NCBI RefSeq assembly: GCF_024139115.2
Contig: NW_026943189.1
Coordinates: forward strand, 248,001-312,000
DNA: 64,000 nucleotides
Reading direction: 5' to 3'
Source: Armigeres subalbatus
Taxonomy: Eukaryota; Arthropoda; Insecta; Diptera; Culicidae
Shown here: positions 35,297 through 46,300 of the stretch, one piece after another
How positions within the stretch are numbered: the first letter of the stretch is position 1
Layout: each line of letters opens with the position of its first letter
Program-made: the position numbers and the translations under genes
Notes under the pieces: model-generated
What the model was told of the DNA's origin: nothing
The model's input: only the letters and a program-made list of their open reading frames with translations
Databases searched by the model: none

Positions 35297-35592
35297 TTCT
35301 TCTTCTTCTTCTTCTTATTGGCATTACATCCCCACACTGGGACAGAGCCGCCTCGCAGCTTAGTGTTCATTAAGCACTTCCACAGTTATTAACTGCGAGG
35401 TTTCTAAGCCAAGGTACCATTTTTGCATTCGTATATCATGAGGCTAACACGATGATACTTTTATGCCCAGGGAAGTCGAGACTATTTCCAATCCGAAAAT
35501 TGCCTAGACCGGTACCGGGAATCGAACCCAGCCACCCTCAGCATGGTCTTGCTTTGTAGCCGTGCGTCTTACCGCACGGCTAAGGACGGCCC
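35297..35592 (-). mobile_element. Feilai SINE, copy 1
   Basis: 296 bp. On the minus strand it starts gggccgtccttagccgtg, has a tRNA-like B box (ggttcgattcccggt) and ends in (gaa)n. The 10-bp caaccgtgtc lies on both sides (35287-35296, 35593-35602). It sits inside RTE copy 4, the kind of LINE whose enzymes could have moved it. Feilai was described from Aedes aegypti. Confidence 0.9.
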
Positions 35593-35955
35593 CAACCGTG
35601 TCAGCATATCCGGAAATCCGTGTTCGTACATTAGCTGCCATAGCTGGTCCCGATTGATTGTATCATATGCGGCTTTGAAGTCGATGAATAGGTGTGGGCA
35701 CGTTGTATTCGCGGCATTTCTGCAGTACTTGGCGAATGGCGAACACCTGGTCCGTGGTGGAGCGTTCGCCCATAAAACCCGCTTGGTACTGCCCCACGAA
35801 CTCCCGTGCAATTGGTGCTAGTCGACGGCATAAAATTTGCGAGAGTACCTTGTAGGCGGCATTTAGCAATGTGATTGCGCAGTAGTTGCTACAATCCAGT
35901 TTATAGCCCTTTTTGTAGATGGGACATACGACACCTTCCATCAACGGTAATGTTC

Positions 35956-36760
35956 GAGATCTTTTAAATCTTTTGAAAGCCACCTGTTTAGTTCCCTCGT
36001 CATGCACGGTGCGCTAAGGGCAACACGAGCAGTCTTTTTCGGTAAATGTCTGTCGATTAATATAAGACGTGTGAAAACGTTTGTGCCGCAGCGTTGACAT
36101 CAACGGGGTCTAGAACTCGCTCCCAATCCAAATTAAAAAGTACATCTGCAATTCCACGATGATCAGCTTTCCGGTAATTGTATGAAACAGCAGTGGGAAT
36201 AATAACAAAACAGTGATCCGCATTGCTCTCAATCGCGACGATCAGCGGAGTATGGTGTAGCGCCAGTTTCACCAACGGTAAAAGAGCAGCAGCGATGTAT
36301 GGAGCGTTCGATTTCAGCCTAGAACTCACTGCAATGAGGACACCACCTCCGGTTGTTTTCCTGCTGTTATTACCGTTACGATCACAATGGAATACCTCGT
36401 AACTGTCACCGAATATGTAACTGGAGACAGTTCGACAGTCAAGCCAAGTTTCGGTCAGAACGATTATATCGTAGCATAAGTCTGAAATAGCTATGCGATA
36501 ATCATCGATAAGGCTATTCATACCACCTACGTTCTGGTAGTAAACGCAGATACACGAATGACGTTGACGGGGGTTGTAACAGTAGAACGCAGGACAAGGA
36601 CAAGGACAGGACAAGGATGATCTGATCTTATCTGGACCGGACAGTCGGTTGAGCTGGTTGCCTAAGTCCGATAGAGATGGAGCATCCAGCAACAAAAGCG
36701 ATCGACATCGGAGAGTGGATCCAGGCAAAAATGGGTAGAGAGGGTGCCGGAAACAGTTGC
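35956..36760 (-). pseudogene. CR1/Jockey-group LINE ORF2, endonuclease part
   Basis: Minus strand, 223 open codons at 36057-36728. Reads YYQNVGGMNSL (N-terminal AP-endonuclease motif), IIVLTETWLD (catalytic Glu), GGGVLIAVSS and a terminal ADHCFVI. The middle of the domain, including the expected DFN motif, is missing, so an internal deletion has killed it. The frame runs on to VALSAPCMTREL and is then cut by the RTE insertion. Upstream is a hAT MITE (36769-37090) and then the end of ORF1. Confidence 0.85.
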
Positions 36761-36768
36761 ATCGAGGT

Positions 36769-37090
36769 TAGGGTGGCTCAAAAAACACTTTTTCAAATTT
36801 TTTGATGGGCGGTTTTCAGCATAACATTCCGTATTTAATTCTACAAGAACTGGATGGGTATAATTGTTCTAGATCGTAAAATGTGCCGTCCAACTGCAAT
36901 TCACTGTTTTTGGATGTTTCTCCATACATTATTGCATATAAACTTCCAACGAGTTTAGCACCGCCCAAACGTTGACCGATTTAGCTGAAATTTTGTCCAG
37001 AGCATCAGGGCATCAAATAGAACGGAATAAGAGCGTGGCCCATCAAACAAATTGAAACAAGTTTTTCCCATACTAATTTGAGCCACCCTA
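36769..37090. mobile_element. hAT MITE, TAGGGTGGCTCAAA ends
   Basis: 322 bp with ends TAGGGTGGCTCAAA and the complement of the same. The 8-bp atcgaggt is duplicated (36761-36768, 37091-37098). It lies between ORF1 and the endonuclease of the minus-strand LINE. Confidence 0.9.
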
Positions 37091-37164
37091 ATCGAGGTGT
37101 ATGGAGTCAGACATTGAACCACTTATCGATTGTAAATAATTTCTCTTCTTCAATCAAAGACTTC

Positions 37165-37365
37165 GATTAAATAGAAAATCCATCGTCAACTGAGACATCC
37201 GGATTGGCAATCCTATGCCTTAGTAGAGAAAGCACCTGTCTAGCATACTGGGTCGTTGATCCAAATCCCACCGTAGGACATGGTTGCAATGCCATTTTTC
37301 GAACTGAATCTTTTACATGTTGTGCATATGCACAAATCGAGTTTTCAGGTGTCCGAATTCCACTA
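37165..37365 (-). pseudogene. Probable ORF1 C-terminus of the CR1-group LINE
   Basis: A minus-strand frame reads KMALQPCPTVGFGSTTQYAR and LRHRIANPDVSVDDGFSI then a stop at about 37165, just upstream of the endonuclease ORF. Position and orientation suggest ORF1 (nucleic-acid-binding protein) of the same element; the sequence itself shows no zinc knuckle. Confidence 0.45.
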
Positions 37366-37716
37366 GTTACTGAGTAAGATTGCTATTTACTGTAGCTTGT
37401 ACTAAATGATCTCATTTTCAACACATAAAAAATATATATTCAGCTTCTGGAATGAGGTATTGACGAATGAGCCAAATTTTGACTAAATGATCTTCATCAT
37501 TTGTTGAATATTTTAATTGAATGTTTATTACCTTAAAAGCCATTCACAATGCCATCAATATTAAACTAACTCTACTCACGTTTCTTTTTATTAATGACCA
37601 TTGTGAAATTTTTCACATTTCCTAAAGCATCATAATTCCAAATTGGACGTGAACCAGACAAAACACGAACACAATTTGGAATAGCAAAACGAACGTAGCA
37701 TCTCGTCTATCAGGAG

Positions 37717-39088
37717 TAGGGCTTCCATTTTTCCCGGGAATCAACTTCCCGGGAAACGGGAAATGAAATAATAATTTCCCGGGATTTCCCGGGATCCCGG
37801 GAAATAAAAAAAAACTCTCGAAACTAATTCAAAACCGTAGTTTAAATTTTGTCGTAAAAAATGATTTAAAAAAAATACATTCGACATCAAGGAGGCTTGC
37901 TATTTTGTCCTCAAATGATGAAAGAGTTGTTGAAAGCCTGAGAAAGTTTTTGTTCATTTCGAAAAGCGTTTACTCCTTCTACAAAACGTTCGCCATGTCA
38001 TAAGTATCAGCATCTGCTCTGGTTCAAGGGTATGATCTGCAGTATCCTGATGAGCTCCACTGTGTGCTACTTTTCCATATTTTTTAAAACTTTTTCAGGA
38101 ACGAGGGCTTCGTAAGATTCTCATCTATTATCGCCAAAATGTTTCTAACATGAACTATTCTTATACTTGACGACTTTTTTTAGTGCATAGAATCTTCTGG
38201 TCAACTTGGAGGATAAACCATTTTTATTCATGTACGTCCACTTGAACACATTTTGTATTTAAAGCAGATAAATAAAATATTTGAAATGAGAATTCTTCCA
38301 TTCGAAATAAAAAAAGAGCTTTCAGGCGAGTGCTTGATTGTCGTACTTTAATGATCCTGACTATAACATTTTTTACAGTCAAACTTGGCTTGAAATGCCG
38401 AACAGCACCTAAAATGCATCAAATTGCAAAAGTTTTGCGCATATTGGTTGTAAGACAGTTGTAATGATTGCATACTAAAGACCTAAAATCTGTTTTTCCA
38501 TCAAGATCTGTTAGCCTAAAATATTCAAATGAAATATCTCAAAATACAATTGAGTCTTCGGAATATGAGTCTGTTCGGGAATTGAATCAAAAAAGATTGA
38601 AGGTCTTAAAAACCTTTGACAATAATAGGACAAACCTGCCAAAGCGGTCACTGCTATTGCCTGAATATCTGCGAACATTGGTAGCTCTGCTGTTTCACCA
38701 CAGACACGAAATTTTTAATTCGACTTCACAACGCTTACCGACGTTTGAACCTACTGAATAAACGAACGATAGAACCAAACTGGTTCTTTGTTTCGCCTCT
38801 CTTTAACACGTATTGGAATGCACCGTATGATTCTTTAACATTTTCAGTTATAACTTTCATTCTTAAACTTCAAAAGTGAAATAAATAGTGAGATGATGCT
38901 AGTAAAAAATGTAATTGATACCCCAAAATCCGTTATCATCAAATTTAAAAAAATAAGACAATTATTACAAAATATTTTAGTATGTTCATTTCCCGGGAAA
39001 TTCGGGAAACTGATACATAAATCCCGGGAATCGGGAATCCCGGGAAATATGATTTCCCGGGAAATCGTTTCCGGGAATGGAAGCCCTA
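37717..39088. mobile_element. hAT element with repeated CCCGGGAAAT ends
   Basis: 1372 bp with ends TAGGGCTTCCATTTTTCCCG and the complement of TAGGGCTTCCATTCCCGG. The 8-bp atcaggag is duplicated (37709-37716, 39089-39096). Both ends hold several subterminal repeats of the palindrome-like TTTCCCGGGA. A 97-codon ORF at 38468-38761 may be a relic of a coding region, but I recognise no transposase motif. Confidence 0.9.
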
Positions 39089-39096
39089 ATCAGGAG

Positions 39097-40924
39097 TTAC
39101 ATATCTTCATAAAAGACCCATCACGCATCCAAATACTCTTTTCCCTGCACGATCCATTTTTTTGCGCATTCCCTGCAGCACTTGTAACACGTTCTCGGAC
39201 AAGCTGTCGGACAGCAGCCGGTTGGAAATTCACAAGATAGCAAAATTTTTTTGGGCTGGCTGCATTTTTAGCAAGCAACAGCTTTTCCCATCCGATTGGA
39301 CATGACCAAACTGAACGTAGGTTCTTCCCATTCCGAATCACCAATGCCAACCTTTCACAGTCGATTGTCTACGGTGAATATGGTGAGGGGCTGTACGGCG
39401 AGCTATATCTTCTTGTACAGGTTGTAGATTTTTTTAATATTATTCGTTTTTTTCTCCGTAATCGAGGGATAGAAAGGTATGTTTAAGCATAGTTTATTAT
39501 TCAATAATATTTGAATAAGAATGGATGAAATTCAATTTAAATGTTTTGACTAATTCACTTCGAGCAACCCATTAAAGAATACCAGTTTCGTTTTCCTGGT
39601 GCTGGTACTTTCAAAGAATCATTCTCAAGGATTGTTTATTTTAGTTCAAAATTTATCACCTTACCCTATTTTCAGAATGTCACATAATATGCGTTCCAAC
39701 ATATTCAGCAGAAGAGGATTTATGACGTCCGTACATGTATGGAACACTATGTGTGCTGTGAACACAGAAAAAAGACTAAAATGCTAAAAATGCAGCAATA
39801 CGATAGTAGAAGCAAGGAGACTCAGAACTGGTACACAGATTAATCAAGTATTCTGAATAGAAAGCCCTCCGGATCTAGCTCCGGATTGTTAACGGTTACA
39901 AGTACTATTTTGTTTTATACATTAATTTCCAAACACCTCAAAGCTAGCTTTCATATAGATGCATTTAAAAGTATTTTGTATTTACCTAAAATACAATGTT
40001 CATCCTTCATCCTAAAAGCTCAAATCCTATTTATTCTGAATAACCTTAAGCAGCTAATATAAAAAAAACTTATATGCAATGCAAACTAGTCAAAAATGCA
40101 AAAATAAAATAAAAGGGAGGCATACATAGTAATGATAATCGCTCTGGATTTTTTTTTCTTAATTTTAGATTTGAATATCACGTCAGAATCATAATTATCG
40201 AGACGAGCCAGCCTTGGAGCCAGAAACTCTCTTTAATAAAGATATAAAAAAAAGTTATAATAGATTACTGAAGTTTCTATTTTTTTATACCATACGTTCA
40301 ATAATAACACCTATTACAGAAAAAAATACTATGGTATCAGAACACAACCAACATTCCAAGCCAACGGAAACGGACACAGGTGGCAGAGCACAGCCGGAAT
40401 CGAAATAATTAATATTATGTGACAAATTCAGTCATCGATGTGGGACATGAAGCTGGACCCGGTAAACTGTCCCAATCGAAGAACAATTGTTCGCTGTTCT
40501 AGTTGCTGTTCCCACTGCCCCAAAATGGTTTGTGGTAATGTTTTTTTGCGGGGAATCCGTGCCTGTCAGCAGCAGGAAAGAAATCAATTTATCAACATCA
40601 GACGCATCCGATTGGTTAGTGTAGAAGTTCGCTGGGTTTCATGGAAAGGGTAAAGACGAGGACGGTACATCACGGGAAGGTTTGTGGCATTCAGCGGATG
40701 TGCATTGATATTGGTTGTGATTTCGTGATGAATTATTGAGCATGTTGAACGTTGAGATCGTGACATTATCCAAGTTCTACGAATGGAATACAACAAGAGA
40801 AAAAGTAGAAAAAGTAGTATTTTTTCAAATGCTTTTTTATTGACTGGTCAGATTTAATATTAAGGCATTTTCGACATATTTCATAACGCCATCTCAAGGC
40901 TCAAAAAGCTCAAAAGAAAGTATA
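39097..40924. other. Intergenic or intronic DNA, no supported gene
   Basis: AT-rich, small ORFs only. 40214-40660 is somewhat more balanced in composition with a cysteine-rich 71-codon frame (40438-40653), without recognisable family. Confidence 0.4.
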
Positions 40925-40932
40925 GACAGCTT

Positions 40933-41226
40933 CTTCTTCTTCTTATTGGCATTACATCCCTAAACTGGGACAGAGCCGCCTCGCAGCTTAGTGTTCATTA
41001 AGCATTTCCACAGTTATTAACTGCGAGGTTTCTTAGCCAAGTTACCATTTTGCATTCGTATATCATGAGGCTAACACGATGATACCTAATGCCCAGGGAA
41101 GTCGAGACAATTTCCAATCCGAAAATTGCCTTGATCATTACCGGGAATCGAACCCAGCCACCCTCAGCATGGTCTTGCTTTGTAGCCGCGCGTCTTTCCG
41201 CACGGCTAAGGAGGGCCCCTAAATTC
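40933..41226 (-). mobile_element. Feilai SINE, copy 2
   Basis: Same sequence as 35297-35592 with a few differences, (gaa)n tail on the minus strand and gacagctt on both sides (40925-40932, 41227-41234). Confidence 0.9.
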
Positions 41227-41234
41227 GACAGCTT

Positions 41235-41940
41235 ACGATCTCGAATACTTTAGCTTCGTTAATCAATTCATGGAATTCAGTCATGCTGACCAAATTATAT
41301 GAAGTATATCTCCAGCCTTCCACTGTCGCCATTCTAATTAGGCGAAAAGCAAATTTCCTTACCCTTCCGATAGGCAGCACGAGCGGCAAAGTTAGCAAAT
41401 TACAACGCCCAGCACAAAGTTAGCATTTTGCTTCAAAAGTTTTGTTCCTACGTGTGGGTGCGCAGGAATAAAGTTCTCGACATTCCTGTGCCACGTGTGG
41501 CCTCATTCTAAAGTGACTGCTCAAGGAAGTTCTTCTCGTGAAGCTCTCCTGCTGAGTGCGCAGTGCGGCGAAAAACTTAGTTTAATATTGATGGACTGAT
41601 CCCTAGGAAAGGTATGAGTTGGGGAGGAAAAGCGTTAAAGAAGCATGGGGTTTAATGTTGTGTATGGTAATTAGTTAAAAGAAGAAAAGTTCCATGTATC
41701 TCTATACTATCAGTGATGACCATAATGGGTTAAAGTTTTTCAGCGGAGTACTTTTTTATTGGTTATTGACAGGCCGTCCTACTCTATGAACATTTTGAAT
41801 TAGATATTTTGACGCTGAAATGTCTTTACTTACGATTATTGACTATGTAATTCACATCATCTTAAGTAACGACAATCAAGTGTCAAAATATCTAATTTCA
41901 ATGTTCACAGAGTATTAGCGAAATTCTGGTAAGGTAGACT
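41235..41940. other. Unassigned DNA
   Basis: No gene seen. A loose inverted pair (attttgacgctg... / ...gtgtcaaaatatct) near 41800-41900 suggests another decayed MITE. Confidence 0.35.
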
Positions 41941-41954
41941 ACCAAGTTAGTTTC

Positions 41955-43590
41955 CAAGAAAAACAAAAGTAAAGACATCGAACAGATTCAAAGGCAACAG
42001 ATCCGACAGCGAATAATCGACAACGATTGGAAAATAGAAACTTGGAACGTAAGGACTTTAACCTTCTGTCTGTGCTCAAAAAAAACTTACGTTGTCTGTG
42101 CTCTGGGGCCAAATTGACCCCAAATTGAAACGGCTATAGCATTTTTAATGTTTGACCAATTTTGGATTTTTGGGGCTGTTTCGAAAGATAATTTAATCAG
42201 GTCGTTACCAAAGATTGACTATAGGTGAGCGGGTACATCGCGGGGAGGGGTTTTAGTGAACAAGGGTACAAAAACAGTGATTTTTCATGATTATGTTACT
42301 TATATCCGAAAATCCTACGCACTTTGAACTGCACCTTTTTTAAAAAGGTTATGCAGGAAGGCATGTGCTTTGGCATGAAGCGTTGATAAGTTTAGAACTC
42401 GGCCGCCAGGTGGTGGTATATTTGAATTCATTATTTTAGACTACTTAAGATATTCCGATATATAGAATTCTCCTCAGTGTAAATATTCTTATCGGACAAA
42501 TTTAAAAATTGGAAGAAGTGTTTATTATATTGAGTACCGCTTTGTAGTGCTAGACATCCTAAACAATGTTGCCAAATACAACTTGGGTGTAGGTATGGGA
42601 GATCTCAAGCTAAAGCAATATTTCATATATGCAAGAATATTGCAAGTACGCTAGCGCCGCCTATTTGTAAATTTCCTAATTATTTATTCCGTCACATGAC
42701 AGTCCATTCCCACCAGACGAACTTTGTTAAAGATATCATCTTTACAAATTTCAAATTTGTGCGATAAGAATATTTACAATGAGGAAAATTTCATACATCG
42801 GAATTACTGGAGTAATCTAAATTAATGAATTCAAATATACCGCCACCTAGCGACCAAGCTCTAAATTAATCAATGCCTCATTTCAAAGCACACGCCTTCC
42901 TGCATAACCTTTTTGAAAAGGTGCAGTTCAAAATGGGTAGGATTTTCAGATATAAGTAACATAAGCATGAAAAATCACTGTTTTTGTACCCTTTTTTACG
43001 AAAACCCTTCCCCGCGATGTACCCGCCCATCTATAGTCAATCTTTGGTAACGACCTGAAAGATGAATAAATTATCTTTCGAAACAGCCACAAAAATCCAA
43101 AATTGGCCAAACATTAAAAAAAGTTATAGCAATTTCAATTTGGGGTCAATTTGACCCCAGAGCACAGACAACGTAAGTTTTTTTTTAAAAAGTACACTGT
43201 AGCGCATATTTTCAAGATTTTTCAAGCGATCTCGGCGAGTTTTACCAAACTACCAAAAATTAGGAGAATCGGTTGAAAACTAAAAAAATGGCAGCCACTC
43301 AAAGTGGCCTGGGGTCATATTGACCCCAGAGCACAGACAAAAGGTTAAATGAATCCGTATCGTTGGGTTTCTGGGTCGTGAGCTGCAGAAGGTCGATGTG
43401 AGTGCGGCAGCAACCCAGAAGACGCTGGCCCAAAACTAAAGAACGTGAACTCCAATTGGTGAGTCCCAACGCAAACACTTTATTCAAGTACCACATCTAC
43501 TGTAGCGGCGGCGACAGAGTCGATCGTGGAGTTGGTTTCATGGTGTTCGGGAAGCAAATAAAATTAAATAAAGCAATTTTCCGGTGAAAG
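41955..43590 (+). pseudogene. RTE-like LINE copy 5, endonuclease N-terminus, split by a TTAA element
   Basis: Before the insertion: RQRIIDNDWKIETWNVRTL (41995-42057), the first AP-endonuclease strand, like DHDWKLGTWNCKSL at 62.0 kb. After it (43349-43590): NESVSLGFWVVS with frameshifts, then RWPKTKERELQL, YHIYCSGGD and GVGFMVFGK. Nothing further of the element follows, so only about 110 residues remain. Confidence 0.8.
42062..43344. mobile_element. piggyBac-type fold-back element with ~400-500-bp arms
   Basis: TTAA on both sides (42058-42061, 43345-43348). The ends read CCTTCTGTCTGTGCTC and the complement of CCTTTTGTCTGTGCTC. From about 42084 the left arm matches the complement of the region up to 43185 for several hundred bases (shared ggggtcaatttgacccc, tgcaggaaggcatgtgc, aatattcttatcg). 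On the right the outermost repeat is separated from the long arm by about 135 unpaired bases. No ORF. Confidence 0.85.
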
Positions 43591-44292
43591 CAAATAAGCG
43601 ACCGAATCTGCGTATTTAGAATTAGGGACAACATAATATATCAAGTTTGATTTAATTTCTTATCATATTGTTATTAATTTTACTTCATATTTATATATAA
43701 CTACCAAAATAAGAACTTGAAAAGAACGCGGTGTGTATGGTACGATATGTCCACGCATCCTTCAACCCCTATAGATTCGTGATATGTATCATGTTGAAGT
43801 GACTACTTGAACACGATGCATCTCGAAGAATCATCTCTGCGGCAAACTCAACGCAGTGGGCCTGGCCGCTTTGACGATTATGTCACATCACTGATATGCT
43901 GTAAACCTAAATATTGACAAGAAAAAGTATTGGGCGTCATCTAACTCAACGATTTTCCAGGATGCTTTCTTTGTACTGGATGCGTTTGTGTTCGATTAGA
44001 TTAGATTAGATGACGTGAACGATGCGTTCTACGAGAGCCTCGATAAGACCTACGAAAAGACCAGAAACATCATTTAAAAAATGTTATCAAAGGCGCAAAG
44101 CCACATATTGGGAAAGAAACCATTTTTCATACTGTCATTGGAGCAGAATTATTTCGCTACCGTTGATAATAGTTTGTGACTTTTAACTTTTGCTGCTGAC
44201 AAAGCACTCAGGAAAATCGACACATATTTTATGGCAAAAATCCAAGTATTTTCAAATATGCATATCATGCGTCGGCACATACTTAATTGCAT
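43591..44292. other. Unassigned AT-rich DNA
   Basis: No gene. A tagattagattagatg microsatellite at 43996-44011. Confidence 0.35.
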
Positions 44293-44332
44293 ACAAATCC
44301 AAACATGGATACTATGACCCACATGGATAGTA

Positions 44333-44542
44333 AAGCCTGTCTACGTTAAAATTCGGACACTGAGACAATGTCCAATTGATTTGTAGCCATTTCTTCACTT
44401 TTCATTAATGAAAACATGCTGGAAGAATCACATAAAGCGGAGAGATTTAGCTGTCATGTAAATTGATCTTCTCAGTGATTTGTGAAAATTTGAAAAAATC
44501 GCATTATATGATGAGTGTCCGAAATTTAACGTGGACAGGCTT
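44333..44542. mobile_element. MITE, AAGCCTGTCYACGTTAAA ends (in duplication copy 1)
   Basis: 210 bp with ends AAGCCTGTCTACGTTAAA and the complement of AAGCCTGTCCACGTTAAA, TA on both sides. Present at the same place in both duplication copies, so it predates the duplication. Confidence 0.8.
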
Positions 44543-44655
44543 TATGTGTGAACACTTATGCAATTCATGTGGACGCATGGAATATATGTATCACAAATAT
44601 GGAGTCCATTTCGCTACCCCCGTTATAAAATTTCATGTGTGAACTCATGAATATA

Positions 44656-45147
44656 GGGTCGGTGTACCAATTGTCGCCATACATAAGAACAACTATTTTT
44701 TCAAAAATAAGTAAAAGGCATGTGAGTGGACTTTATATATCAAGCGAAGGGTTCTACTTCCTGCTCCTTAGCACAGCTGTGAAAACCACAATAAAATTTG
44801 TTATAACCATCAAAATTGATTAATCCATAACAGGAACGCATGCACCAGTGGTGGCACTATTCTTAATTTTGGTTCCTTATTTGGCAAATCCCATTGCTTT
44901 CTTATGGGACTGGCCAAATTGGGACCACTAGTGCCACAACTGCACTGGTGCAAAGGATGTTAAAAATTAAACAAAATCAATTTTTACAATTATGCTTTGC
45001 TTGTTTTGGAGGAAATCAAAGGTGTTATCGTGTCATATGAATATGCTTTATCGATATGAACTTGGTTCGCGGTGATTTGATTGGTCATTTGGCATATAAA
45101 GCACTATTGCGACAACTGGTGCTATAGCCACAACTGGTACACCTAGC
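44656..45147. mobile_element. Insertion private to duplication copy 1
   Basis: Absent from copy 2, where gaactcatgaatata joins atgcggag directly. The ends are GGGTCGGTGTACCAATTGT and the complement of GCTAGGTGTACCAGTTGT, with ata duplicated (44653-44655, 45148-45150). The empty site makes the boundaries firm. Confidence 0.9.
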
Positions 45148-46149
45148 ATAATGCGGAGTTTTTTGTGAGTGAGGGATGGCAATTAGCAGAACCTATTTCG
45201 CACGAAGGAATACTGGAACAAAACTGGCGACAATTGCTCACAAATAGACCATGAGCTGCACGACGGACGGCATTTCGCGGACGTTATATATGTGAAGTAA
45301 ACGATCTCGTTAACCCGAACCGAACCCGACCTGACTTGGATGAGCTACCTTGTAGTTGGTTGAATTTGCACGACTGTTAGCACCACTCTGAGTATCAGAT
45401 GCAGCATCAAGGGTAGCAGAAATTAGTAAGTAGTTTCATTGAATGAAGAAGTAGTTGAATTCTAGGCGGAAATCATGACGAGTCCGAACAAGGTAGAAAA
45501 GTGTATACGTTAACAAACGATAAAGAAATAGACTGCAGTGAAGTTTGAGAAATTGTAATGATCGAATAGTTAATCGAGACCCGCTATTGAACTGATTAAT
45601 GAATTCAAGGAACTATATAATGTAAGTTTAATTAATTATTTTAAGTATAAAAACCAATAAAATCTGTTTAGTTTCAAGCTGTTGCGCTAAAAACACTGCT
45701 CTGGAAATTTAGTTCAAACTGGTTCGAACAACGACCTTCCAGCGTTTAGAATTCATGAAATAATATAACAATGCTTTTCAAATACTACAATAGCGCAATA
45801 AGTGTAAGGGAAGGTGGGGAGGCTTGATCACCCCCTGCTTTATCGAGAACTAAAGTAGTTTTGCTCTAGCGTATTTTTTAGAATAGATTCTTTGACCTTT
45901 ATGTGGTGAGTTATTTTTTGGATTGACAACCCTATTTATCTTTCCGGGACTCGCTTAGTCCTGAATCACTTATGTAGTCTGGCCTCCGTTGTGTACGACA
46001 AGCGAGCTTTTTTAGGCAGTGTTGTACTTTTTACAACGGCGCGAGTCCTCGAGGGTTATTCTACAGGGCGGTTTGTATGTTTTGACCTCCTTAAAGGTTT
46101 TTTTTAGTGGTAACGCAAAATTTGAACATTTTTTCATCAACCGACTTGT

Positions 46150-46300
46150 GTAGAAGTTGAGTCAAGTACAAGACACTGAAGACGACCTCACAGTTGAGGT
46201 TGAAATACGTATCTGCAAAGATAACAAAAATTAGTGGCATTAAATGGAAAGTACTAAACTCGTCTTAGACGGTTGAATACATTCCACTAAAAAGAGGTTA
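46150..46300. repeat. Half copy of the GTCGAGTCAAGTACGAGA palindrome family
   Basis: Reads gttgagtcaagtacaagaca, ctgaagacgacctcac, gaaatacgtatctg and acattccacta, paralleling the right arm of 53812-54069. Confidence 0.7.

Larger units (their letters stand above)
33514..35940 (-). pseudogene. RTE-like LINE copy 4, nested in the CR1-group LINE
   Basis: Minus strand, 5'-truncated at the RT entry (MEGVVCPIYKKG). RT motifs: YQAGFMGERSTTDQVF, DFKAAYDTINRDQLW (A), RQGDGLSCLLFNIALEG (B), FGFADDIDIMA (C, intact), LVINTSKTKYM, EFVYLGSLV, LYGHETWTML and RLRWAGHAARM. The 3' end carries a tgaataaattaatgaataaa tail at 33514-33535. A 15-bp target duplication, two mismatches (33499-33513 and 35941-35955), brackets it, and the host LINE reads in frame across it. 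Two later insertions split it: Feilai (35297-35592) and a CCCAAGTA element (33651-34385). A 383-codon ORF (34219-35370) is a chimera of all three. Confidence 0.9.
44293..46113. repeat. Segmental duplication, copy 1
   Basis: 1.8 kb repeated in the same orientation at 49338-51078 with only scattered differences. This copy has a private 492-bp insertion (44656-45147) and about 50 bases at 45905-45957 missing from copy 2. The part near 45600-45700 (aagtataaaaaccaataaaa, then ttcaagctgttgcgc) has the feel of an LTR polyadenylation region, but no LTR boundaries could be set. Confidence 0.9.

Noticed and set aside
40438..40653. Small cysteine-rich protein
   Set aside because: Cysteines are not in a recognisable spacing and there is no signal peptide; probably a chance ORF.
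44293..46113. Pair of LTRs of a single retrotransposon (with 49338-51078)
   Set aside because: Same orientation and high identity fit, but there is no TG...CA boundary, primer-binding site, polypurine tract or gag-pol between the copies. A segmental duplication is the safer call.
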